Shown here in pieces: positions 35,200 through 41,829 of a stretch of 64,000 bases of DNA. Numbering within the stretch: position 1 is the stretch's first letter; each line of letters begins with the position of its first letter. The DNA is from RUG11198 sp964600615 (GTDB lineage: Bacteria; Bacillota_I; Bacilli_A; RF39; UBA660). Location of the stretch: assembly GCA_964600615.1 (NCBI GenBank), contig CAZRJK010000001.1, positions 62,001 to 126,000 on the forward strand, read 5' to 3'. Made by a program: the position numbers and the translations under genes. The notes beneath the pieces are model-generated. The model was not told the DNA's origin, made no database searches, and worked only from the letters and a program-made list of their open reading frames with translations.

Positions 35200-36018
35200 T
35201 TACCAATTTAGATAAAGAGATTCAAATACCATCTCTTTTTTTTGATTCAAAACATTATTAACACTTGAATTTCCAGCTTTGATTGTGAACTTTCTTTTAT
35301 ACAAATTGCTTGGAATTTCAATGTTATATTTTTTGTCTCCTCTTGATCCGTCAAAAGATAAAACATATTTTATTTCTCTTTTATTTAAATCCTCTAAAAA
35401 CTTTAAAAAGTCTTCATAATTTAAATCTGACGAGTATCTATCTTTATTGTAAAAGTATGGAGGATCTAAATAGACTAAATCGCCTTTTTTTGCAGTTTTA
35501 GTTGTTTCTCTATAATCTCCAATTATAAACTTAACATTTTGAATTCTGCTAGACCATTCATCAATTATTTTGTTTAATGTCTTTGGATTAATGCCTTTTC
35601 TTGTAACATGAAATGAATTATTGAATTCTCCATTTTTGTTAAATCTAATCAATCCATTGCAACATGTTCTTGTTAAAAATAGAAATTTATTAGGATCGCC
35701 ATTTTCATTAAATTGATCTCTTATATCATAGTAGTATGTATAGCCAATTTTTTGTAGTTTATTCCAATTGTCTTCATATATTTTTGATACATCATTTGGT
35801 TTTGTTTTTATCTCTTCCCATAGTTCAATTAATGGTTTACATATATCTCCACATACTGCCTTTTTAAAGTTAGCTATTCCCATTACTGAACCACCACCAA
35901 GAAAGGGCTCATAATATGTGTTAATATTTTCAGGAAAATAATTAACTATAGTTTCGGCTTGCGATCTCTTGCTACCTGTCCATTTTATTACGGGCATTAG
36001 TTTCTTAGTTTTTGTCAT
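35200..36018 (-). CDS. D12-class (Dam-like) DNA adenine methyltransferase
   Basis: 272 residues. Motif X/I: KWTGSKRSQ and YYEPFLGGGSV; motif IV: YLDPPYFYNK; also FLFLTRTCCNGLIRFNKNGEFN, all typical of the D12 (alpha) N6-adenine methylase class. The start codon overlaps the stop of the upstream methylase (ATGA at 36015-36018), so the two are coupled. It should protect one strand or one half of the site cut by the convergent nuclease. Confidence 0.93.
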   Translation of the reverse strand: MTKTKKLMPVIKWTGSKRSQAETIVNYFPENINTYYEPFLGGGSVMGIANFKKAVCGDICKPLIELWEEIKTKPNDVSKIYEDNWNKLQKIGYTYYYDIRDQFNENGDPNKFLFLTRTCCNGLIRFNKNGEFNNSFHVTRKGINPKTLNKIIDEWSSRIQNVKFIIGDYRETTKTAKKGDLVYLDPPYFYNKDRYSSDLNYEDFLKFLEDLNKREIKYVLSFDGSRGDKKYNIEIPSNLYKRKFTIKAGNSSVNNVLNQKKEMVFESLYLNW

Positions 36019-36809
36019 TGCACATCACCATCATTAATTCTTTTAATTGAAATATCATAATATTCTTTCTCTATTTCAAATCCGATAAAGTTTCTGTTTA
36101 ATTCTTTAGAAGCCAAACATTCACTACCGGCGCCACTAAATGGTACTAAAATAGTATCGTTTTCTTTTGTTGAAAGATTAATCATTCTCTTTAATAATCT
36201 TAGTGGTTTTTGTGTGGGGTGTTTTCCAAATTTTAATTCTCTTTTTTCTTTATTATTTGGAATATCCCAGACAGTTCTCATTTGTTTACCTTTTTCTTTT
36301 AAATTATCTTCACTGAATTCTGATTCTTTTGAATATTCATAATCAAAATAGTATTGTCTTTTTTTCTTTTCATTTTTATGACACCATAAAATATTTTCAT
36401 GGCTTGCAGTAAGTCTTCTTCCAGCAAGATTTGGAAATGAATTTCTTTTATACCATACAACTTCATTTATGATTTCTATATTTAATAATTGACACACAGT
36501 ATTTACTATACCAATATTATGATAAGTACCAAAAATCCACATAGAACCTGTTGGTTTAAGAATCCTTTGCGCTTCTTTTAACCAAGCTATAGTAAAGGAT
36601 ATATAATCATTCAATTCATAATTATCCCATTTTTGCATAGTTTTATTCCAATTGCCGCCTAAATTTATATCAGTTGTATGATCCCACAAAATATTACTTC
36701 CTTTGGATAAATTATATGGAGGATCTGCAATGATTAAATCTATTGAATTAGAATCAATTTTTCTCATTCCTTCAATGCAATTTTCGTTATATATTACATT
36801 TGTCTTCAT
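36015..36809 (-). CDS. Beta-class DNA methyltransferase (N6-adenine or N4-cytosine)
   Basis: 264 residues. Motif IV comes first (LIIADPPYNLSKGS) and the SAM-binding region is at the C-terminus (HPTQKPLRLLKRMI ... VPFSGAGSECLASKELNR), the order of beta-class methylases such as DpnA and HinfI. It is first gene of a two-methylase operon. Two methylases of different classes with one nuclease are known in DpnII-type systems and in systems with asymmetric sites. AGGAGGT precedes the ATG. Confidence 0.93.
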   Translation of the reverse strand: MKTNVIYNENCIEGMRKIDSNSIDLIIADPPYNLSKGSNILWDHTTDINLGGNWNKTMQKWDNYELNDYISFTIAWLKEAQRILKPTGSMWIFGTYHNIGIVNTVCQLLNIEIINEVVWYKRNSFPNLAGRRLTASHENILWCHKNEKKKRQYYFDYEYSKESEFSEDNLKEKGKQMRTVWDIPNNKEKRELKFGKHPTQKPLRLLKRMINLSTKENDTILVPFSGAGSECLASKELNRNFIGFEIEKEYYDISIKRINDGDVQ

Positions 36810-36827
36810 ATGATACCTCCTTATATA

Positions 36828-36836
36828 ATTATAGCA
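36828..36836 (-). promoter_or_regulatory. Extended -10 of the methylase operon
   Basis: Reverse-strand TGCTATAAT about 18 nt before the ATG at 36809. It is divergent from the DGQHR promoter about 110 nt away. Confidence 0.6.
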
Positions 36837-36927
36837 TATTTAGTCGATTTTTAGCTATATATTTGCCTGCTTTTTTGGTTAATATATAATTAAATTTTAT
36901 TTTTCTAAATCGAAGATTATAAAAATG

Positions 36928-36975
36928 AGATCTAAATATATGGATCTTGACAAGTAAGATCTAAAATGTTATATT
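36928..36975 (+). promoter_or_regulatory. DGQHR operon promoter with operator-like repeats
   Basis: TTGACA (36947-36952), 17-nt spacer, TATATT (36970-36975) with a TG extension. AGATCTAAA occurs at 36928-36936 and again inside the spacer at 36957-36965. GATCTT/AAGATC (36943-36948 with 36956-36961) forms an inverted repeat over the -35. Three GATC sites lie in 33 bp. Confidence 0.75.
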
Positions 36976-36997
36976 ATTATGCAAAGGGAGGGATATT

Positions 36998-38182
36998 ATG
37001 AAAAAAATAATAGTCCAAAAAATAAAGCAAAAAGATGTAGAATTTTATTCTATGGTTGCAGATCCAAGATTAGTTGCTAAAGTTAGAAGAAAATATATAG
37101 CAGGTGAAAAGCAAGATGTTCAAAGACCTTGGATAGAAAAAAAAGTAGGTGAAATTAGTGAATATGTCGCTGGAAAAACAAAAGTTGAGGGCAAAAAATC
37201 GTTAGGACTTATCCCCAATTCACCAATTATTAATGTTAAGGGTGGTTTAAAAGTTCAATCTGAAGATATAACTGTTAATGCTAATGGTGGAATAAAAAAA
37301 GATAAACAATATTATATTATGTTTCCTGAAACACCTGAAGAAGTTTCAAAACATGAGAATGAATTAGAAATAATTGATGGTCAGCATCGTATTATTGCAT
37401 TTGATATTGATTATATTGATCCTACATTTAGTGATGATACTACATATGAAATGAATTTTAGTGTTTTTAACAATATTAGTGATAACCAAAGAAAAGAACT
37501 TTTTATGGTTACTAATGAAAAACAAGATAAAGTGGCCACTAATTTATTACGTTATATTAAAAAGTCGTTAGGTTTACTCGTTGGTGATGATGAAATAACT
37601 TACGATCTATTAGATGCTATTAATCGTGAGAGCTCATCACCACTTTATCAAAGAATTATGTTTGGTGCTGATAAAATAAAAAAAGGATATCAGGAAACAC
37701 AAGTTTCAAAAATATTTAAGTTATATGGAGTTAAGAGATTTTATGATAGTAAAGTAATTCCTGCTTATCCTGATCCAAAAGATGCTATTAACAACTTTGT
37801 TACAATATTTAATAATTATCTGTCGGCATGGGAAGAATTATCAAATGTATCATTTCAACAACCTGGATCTGACACTATTACAAAAATAAGTGGACTAAGA
37901 TATTTAATGTATGTTTTCCCAGAAATCTGTGAAAATTTGATTAACAATAAACAAAAGTTATTAAAGGAAAATTTTAAGAAATTTTTAAGTAATTATCCTG
38001 TTGCATTAGGATTAGAAAATATTAAGTGTGTTTTCTGTGATGACGTTGGTGAAGATACTGATGATGCTGTAGAAAGAGGGTTAGCATTTAGAGGTGAGGG
38101 AGCAACAATTGCACTTGCTAAAAAAGATATACAATTAGTATTAGGATATGTTAGCAATGAGCAAATTGGTGGATTATTATAA
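36998..38182 (+). CDS. DGQHR-domain protein (DndB/ParB-like fold)
   Basis: 394 residues. The hallmark IIDGQHRIIAFDID lies near residue 130, followed by VFNNISDNQRKELFMVTNEKQDKV, as in DGQHR-family proteins. Relatives include DndB and DpdB of DNA phosphorothioation and deazaguanine systems, where they regulate or assist modification. GGGAGGG precedes the ATG. Its TAA overlaps the HNH start (TAATG), so the two proteins are made together. It heads a cassette HNH - ATPase/TOPRIM. Confidence 0.88.
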   Translation: MKKIIVQKIKQKDVEFYSMVADPRLVAKVRRKYIAGEKQDVQRPWIEKKVGEISEYVAGKTKVEGKKSLGLIPNSPIINVKGGLKVQSEDITVNANGGIKKDKQYYIMFPETPEEVSKHENELEIIDGQHRIIAFDIDYIDPTFSDDTTYEMNFSVFNNISDNQRKELFMVTNEKQDKVATNLLRYIKKSLGLLVGDDEITYDLLDAINRESSSPLYQRIMFGADKIKKGYQETQVSKIFKLYGVKRFYDSKVIPAYPDPKDAINNFVTIFNNYLSAWEELSNVSFQQPGSDTITKISGLRYLMYVFPEICENLINNKQKLLKENFKKFLSNYPVALGLENIKCVFCDDVGEDTDDAVERGLAFRGEGATIALAKKDIQLVLGYVSNEQIGGLL

Positions 38183-38715
38183 TGATAGAAGCAAAAACTC
38201 TAGCTATTGATGATTTACTAGAGAGAAATGGTATAACAAAAGATCACTTTATGGATGAAACATATAAGTGTATGCTAGTTAGTATTTTTGAAACAATTGC
38301 ATCAGAAATGAGTGATGTTGATATTAGAAAAGAAATAAAGCAAAGATATTTAAATAGTGCTAATAAAATAATAACAACACAAAGAATAGTATATGAAAAA
38401 ACACGATGTAAATTGAATAACGAGGAAAGTGAAATTATTTGTAAATATCTATATGCATTTTTTACAAAAAATAGTGTCAGAAAGAATTATGATAATTCGA
38501 TAAGATACAGATTACTTAATCAACAGAATGAAAAATGTAACATATGTAGTCAACATATTAATAACTCAACTGCTGAATTAGATCATATTATCCCCTGGAG
38601 CTTAGTTGGAGATGAATTAGGAATAAGTAATTTGCAAATGCTATGTAGAGATTGCAATAGAAGAAAGAGTAAAAATGCAGCATATAATCTAAAAATGTTT
38701 TTAGTTAATAGGTAG
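38182..38715 (+). CDS. HNH endonuclease
   Basis: 177 residues. An N-terminal helical part (about 1-110) precedes a C-terminal HNH zinc domain: CNICSQHI, ELDHIIPWSLVG, SNLQMLCRDCNRRKSKN (two CxxC pairs plus the DH and N residues of the His-metal finger). Predicted DNase. Translationally coupled to the DGQHR gene. The helical N-terminus may contact the partner or target. Confidence 0.92.
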   Translation: MIEAKTLAIDDLLERNGITKDHFMDETYKCMLVSIFETIASEMSDVDIRKEIKQRYLNSANKIITTQRIVYEKTRCKLNNEESEIICKYLYAFFTKNSVRKNYDNSIRYRLLNQQNEKCNICSQHINNSTAELDHIIPWSLVGDELGISNLQMLCRDCNRRKSKNAAYNLKMFLVNR

Positions 38716-38733
38716 TTATTGAACTATGAATTG

Positions 38734-38766
38734 GGCATTGGGAATATAACTCAATGTCATTTTTTA
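38734..38766 (+). terminator. Internal terminator/attenuator
   Basis: GGCATTGGG / CTCAATGTC stem with G-U pairs (38734-38742 with 38750-38758), loop of seven, then T6. It would lower read-through from the HNH gene into the ATPase gene. Confidence 0.65.
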
Positions 38767-38782
38767 AATCAAGAATAGAATT

Positions 38783-38788
38783 TATAAT
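38783..38788 (+). promoter_or_regulatory. -10 of the ATPase/TOPRIM gene
   Basis: TATAAT about 19 nt before the start, then GAGAGGTGAT. It gives the third cassette gene independent expression. Confidence 0.5.
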
Positions 38789-38806
38789 ATGTGAGAGGTG
38801 ATAATG

Positions 38807-40036
38807 ATGTCATATTTAAAAAATTATTTTGAAAGTCCTAAAAAGAATAGAATTGCGCTTGTAGGTGCAAATTCCCAGGGAAAAACATATCAATTAGAAC
38901 AATTATCTAAAGCATGCACTGGAAAAGTTATATTTGTAGAATCAGAAACTAAATCTGATGAAAATATGAAGAATAGTGCAGAAAAAACGACACTAATAGA
39001 ATGGATAACAGAACTAATCGGATTAGATGATATTAATGATGTAATAGATAATATAATTTCCAAAATGCCAATAAGCAATTCTAACGAAAGAATATCCGTT
39101 GAATTAAAGAATAGTGTTAAATCATATAAAGGGCTAATAGAATTTGTTATGAAATCAAATAACAATAGTAAAGAACTAGCCGGATCTGGAGAAAGAGTTT
39201 TAGGACAATTAATAATGATTGATAATATTCTAGATGATAATAACAGTAAATATGAATATTTGATAGTTGATGAACCAGAAGCACATCTTCACCCTTCGTT
39301 ATATTATTTGATTGCTAAAACGTTAAACGATATTTCACATAGGGGGATTAAAGTTGCAATAGCTACCCATTCTGAAGAAATATTAAAATATTTCATTGAG
39401 GATAGTAATGAAATTATTATGATGAAAGATTTGATTCCTATGCCTTTGAAAAATACTGATTATTATTATCATTTAAAAGATAGCATTGCATGTTATGAAG
39501 ATGATTCATTAATGATGAAGTCATATAAGAGGATTAAGGATAAGGATAAATTATATTTTAAAACAATTATGTTTGATGGGATTTATAAATCTTTGTTTTC
39601 AAACACAGTAATAATTGGCGAGGGAGTTATAGAAGAAGAATTATTTGATTTATACCTAAATAAATATTATGAAAATTACTATAATAAAAATGTATGTAGT
39701 ATTATTTCATATGGCAAAGAAATGATTCCGTGGTATATTAGTATATTAAATGATATAGGAATAAATAATCTGTGTATCTATGATTGTGATAATGAGGACA
39801 GTCCAAAACATAAATTTCTAAATGAATATATAGAAACTAATGCTAACAAAAAAATAAAAATAACAGCTAATGGTAAAAATGATTTAGAACATTTCTTGGG
39901 TATTGAAATAAATGATGGCGATAAAGGAAAATATGATATATCTGAAATAAGATACCTATATTTAAATGATAATGAAAAATTGATTGGCTTATTAAAACAA
40001 ATTAATGACTTGGTAAATGAATTGAATGAAAAATAG
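38807..40036 (+). CDS. AAA/ABC-type ATPase with TOPRIM-like domain (OLD-like)
   Basis: About 409 residues; ATG 38807 best fits the AGGTGA site, though 38804 and GTG 38798 share the frame. Walker A is GANSQGKT (about 20-27). A signature-like GSGERVLGQL is followed by Walker B YLIVDEPEAHLHPS and switch IATHSEE. The C-terminal part has IIGEGVIEEELF and LCIYDCDNED, reading as the Glu and DxD of a TOPRIM nuclease. This is the architecture of OLD-family nucleases (as in GajA), but compact. With HNH and DGQHR it forms a likely defence cassette. Confidence 0.82.
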   Translation: MSYLKNYFESPKKNRIALVGANSQGKTYQLEQLSKACTGKVIFVESETKSDENMKNSAEKTTLIEWITELIGLDDINDVIDNIISKMPISNSNERISVELKNSVKSYKGLIEFVMKSNNNSKELAGSGERVLGQLIMIDNILDDNNSKYEYLIVDEPEAHLHPSLYYLIAKTLNDISHRGIKVAIATHSEEILKYFIEDSNEIIMMKDLIPMPLKNTDYYYHLKDSIACYEDDSLMMKSYKRIKDKDKLYFKTIMFDGIYKSLFSNTVIIGEGVIEEELFDLYLNKYYENYYNKNVCSIISYGKEMIPWYISILNDIGINNLCIYDCDNEDSPKHKFLNEYIETNANKKIKITANGKNDLEHFLGIEINDGDKGKYDISEIRYLYLNDNEKLIGLLKQINDLVNELNEK

Positions 40037-40041
40037 ATTTC

Positions 40042-40060
40042 AGGTACCATTTAGGTACCA
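40042..40060 (+). repeat. Arm-type site pair, right
   Basis: AGGTACCATTTAGGTACCA, directly after the ATPase/TOPRIM stop. Same orientation and 11-bp spacing as the left pair at 28563-28581. Confidence 0.7.
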
Positions 40061-40150
40061 ACAGACTAATAAATACCAAAATATTAAGGTTATTGCTAAA
40101 ATAAAAAGGCCATAAAAGGCCGAAATTAAAAGAAATTAACACATACAAAG

Positions 40151-40160
40151 AATATAAGGG
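40151..40160 (+). repeat. Inner end repeat, right
   Basis: AATATAAGGG, second copy of 28518-28527, four bases before the right core repeat. Confidence 0.5.
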
Positions 40161-40164
40161 CGAG

Positions 40165-40179
40165 CCCCCTGAAGAGAGC
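40165..40179 (+). repeat. Candidate attR core
   Basis: CCCCCTGAAGAGAGC, second copy of 28470-28484. It lies about 35 nt upstream of the promoter of the SAM-I riboswitch transcript. Confidence 0.75.
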
Positions 40180-40212
40180 AACAATAAAATATATTCAATT
40201 TAAAATATAATA

Positions 40213-40221
40213 TGTTATAAT
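40213..40221 (+). promoter_or_regulatory. Extended -10 of the riboswitch transcript
   Basis: TGTTATAAT with TATAAT at 40216-40221. Initiation is expected at about 40228, right at the base of riboswitch helix P1. Confidence 0.7.
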
Positions 40222-40229
40222 AAACATAC

Positions 40230-40351
40230 ATCTTATAAAGAGAGGTGGAGGGACTAGCCCTATGATACCTCACCAACCTATTTAGTTAGGTGGTAATGCT
40301 AGATCTATAAGATAATCAAAACAATTTAAGATTATCTTAAATTGTTTTTTT
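40230..40351 (+). ncRNA. SAM-I (S-box) riboswitch with terminator
   Basis: Conserved S-box core: AAAGAGAGGTGGAGGGACT, AGCCCTATGATACCTCACCAACC, GTTAGGTGGTAATGCTA. P1 pairs ATCTTATA (40230-40237) with TATAAGAT (40306-40313). The terminator is AACAATTTAAG / CTTAAATTGTT (40320-40330 with 40336-40346) plus T7. The antiterminator AAGATAATC (40310-40318) pairs with GATTATCTT (40330-40338) and shares bases with P1. With SAM bound, P1 forms and transcription stops; without SAM it reads through into the 83-residue gene. Confidence 0.94.
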
Positions 40352-40383
40352 CTTTCTAGATAAGATGTAGAAAGGAGAATATT

Positions 40384-40635
40384 ATGAAAAAAGAACAATA
40401 TATAGTACAAGTATCTGGAATAGATAATAGAGAATATTTCTATGAATTAATAGATAATAACTATAAATTAAATAAATATTTTACCAAAGATTATATGATA
40501 CATAGTAAATTTCCCTTTGTTATAGATTTTAAAGATAATAGTTTTTGGGTATGTGAAAGTATCACATGCTGTGCATGTGCAGCCCAAAGGGAAAAGATAT
40601 TAACCCCTAGAGAGTTCTTTAACAAAGTAAAATAA
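40384..40635 (+). CDS. Small Cys-rich protein under SAM riboswitch control
   Basis: 83 residues, start after AAAGGAG. It has a short beta-like N-terminus (QYIVQVSGIDNREYFYELIDN) and a C-terminal motif WVCESITCCACAAQREKILTPREFF with four Cys in seven residues. No family was recognised and it is not a usual S-box target (met, cys or SAM synthesis or transport). It is the only gene after the riboswitch before the next promoter, so it should be made when SAM is low. A metal- or sulfur-related role is a guess. Confidence 0.75.
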   Translation: MKKEQYIVQVSGIDNREYFYELIDNNYKLNKYFTKDYMIHSKFPFVIDFKDNSFWVCESITCCACAAQREKILTPREFFNKVK

Positions 40636-40638
40636 ATA

Positions 40639-40647
40639 TGTTATAAT
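40639..40647 (+). promoter_or_regulatory. Extended -10 of DUF457 gene
   Basis: TGTTATAAT, then AGGTGAT (40653-40659) and ATG at 40664. Confidence 0.55.
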
Positions 40648-40663
40648 TAAATAGGTGATAGTA

Positions 40664-41266
40664 ATGGAGAAAAAAACACATGTAGCAGCTGCTAACTTAG
40701 TATCATTATCTATAATTAGACCTAATACTGTACCTAGTTTATTAATAACTATAGGAGTATCTACTCTAGGAGCATTACTACCAGATGTAGATAAAAAAGA
40801 TTCTACTAGTGATAAATTATTTGATAGATTAATGACTTCTTTAATTACTATTATAATTATGAGTTTTCTAATTAATTATTTCTTTAATATTAATTTATAT
40901 AAAATAATAAAAGAATATAATAATATTTATAATTATATTATATCTATAAGTATATTTATAATTATGTCTTATTTAGGAAGTAAAACATCTCATAGATCTT
41001 TTACTCATTCTATATTAGGATTAATTATCTATAGCTTAATATTATCCTATAGCTTTAATAATGAAGTAGTATTAATATACTTTATATCTCATCTAAGTCA
41101 TATAATATTAGATATATTCAATAAAAAAGGAATAGCTTTATTCTATCCCTTAAAATATAGATTATCATTAAAACTATGTGAAAGTAAAGGAACAGTAAGT
41201 AGAATATTATTCTTTACATGTTCAATCTTAAATATAATAGTCTTATTAATAATAAGTGTAAAATAA
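40664..41266 (+). CDS. DUF457/YdjM-like membrane metal-dependent hydrolase
   Basis: 200 residues. The reading can be extended to a GTG at 40655, but that GTG is part of the AGGTGAT ribosome site. Motifs: KKTHVAAA, GALLPDVDKKDS, SHRSFTHSILG and HLSHIILDIFNKKG, the His/Asp set of the DUF457 (LexA-regulated YdjM-like) membrane hydrolases. Four to five membrane segments. The substrate is unknown; a phospholipase-type activity has been suggested for the fold. Confidence 0.9.
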   Translation: MEKKTHVAAANLVSLSIIRPNTVPSLLITIGVSTLGALLPDVDKKDSTSDKLFDRLMTSLITIIIMSFLINYFFNINLYKIIKEYNNIYNYIISISIFIIMSYLGSKTSHRSFTHSILGLIIYSLILSYSFNNEVVLIYFISHLSHIILDIFNKKGIALFYPLKYRLSLKLCESKGTVSRILFFTCSILNIIVLLIISVK

Positions 41267-41275
41267 TATCTATTA

Positions 41276-41284
41276 TGATATAAT
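41276..41284 (+). promoter_or_regulatory. Extended -10 of macro-HEPN operon
   Basis: TGATATAAT followed by GAGGTTGAT and ATG at 41304. Confidence 0.55.
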
Positions 41285-41303
41285 ACAAAGCGAGGTTGAT
41301 ATA

Positions 41304-41825
41304 ATGGGTAAATTATATTTAATAACAGGAGATATAATAGAAAATAGTATAGGAATGGATGCTATAGTAAACGCTCAAAACAGATATATGATAAAAGGTA
41401 GTGGTATATGTGGAGCTATTTATACAGCAGCAGGAGATAAATTAGAAGAATACTGTAAAAATAATTATAAAGAAAACATGAAAGTAAAAGAAGTAAGAAT
41501 AACCCCAGGATTTAACTTAAATATGGATATAATCCATATCCTAGCCCCTAAATACTATGAACATAATAATCCCATAGAAGAATTAATAGATACCTATAAC
41601 AATCTATTAAAATCTATTATAGATAATAATTATAAAAAAGTATTAATACCAAGCCTAGGAACAGGATTCCATGGCTATAACCATAATGAAGTAGCAAAAC
41701 CAGTAATAAATCTATTAAATAACTTCTGTAACAATAATGATATAGATATCTTTTTCATAAACCTAAAACCAGAAATAACAAAGATTTATGAAGATGAATT
41801 AAATAAAAACATAAATAGGAGTTAA
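41304..41825 (+). CDS. Macro domain protein (ADP-ribose binding/hydrolase)
   Basis: 173 residues, single macro domain: LITGDIIEN, DAIVNAQNRYM, GSGICGAIYTAAG, HILAPKYYEH and IPSLGTGFHGYNHNEVAKPVI. VNAQN replaces the usual VNAAN. Macro domains remove ADP-ribose from proteins or nucleic acids or bind its derivatives (as in DarG and MacroD). It ends 4 nt before the HEPN-repeat gene, so the two form an operon, suggesting ADP-ribose-linked control of a HEPN ribonuclease. That functional link is inference. Confidence 0.92.
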   Translation: MGKLYLITGDIIENSIGMDAIVNAQNRYMIKGSGICGAIYTAAGDKLEEYCKNNYKENMKVKEVRITPGFNLNMDIIHILAPKYYEHNNPIEELIDTYNNLLKSIIDNNYKKVLIPSLGTGFHGYNHNEVAKPVINLLNNFCNNNDIDIFFINLKPEITKIYEDELNKNINRS

Positions 41826-41829
41826 GATT

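Larger units (their letters stand above)
28470..40179. mobile_element. Integrative element with defence cargo (about 11.7 kb)
   Basis: Bounded by the perfect 15-bp direct repeat CCCCCTGAAGAGAGC (28470-28484 and 40165-40179). Just inside each end is a pair of same-direction AGGTACC boxes 11 bp apart, the arrangement of integrase arm-type sites. Inside lie a tyrosine integrase, a small Xis-like protein and two iteron arrays. The cargo is PIN-GNAT-EVE, ASCH, a restriction nuclease, two DNA methylases, DGQHR, HNH and an ATPase/TOPRIM protein. No relaxase or structural phage gene is seen, so it is a satellite or mobilisable island. Codon use inside is richer in ATT and GTT than in flanking genes. 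Confidence 0.82.
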
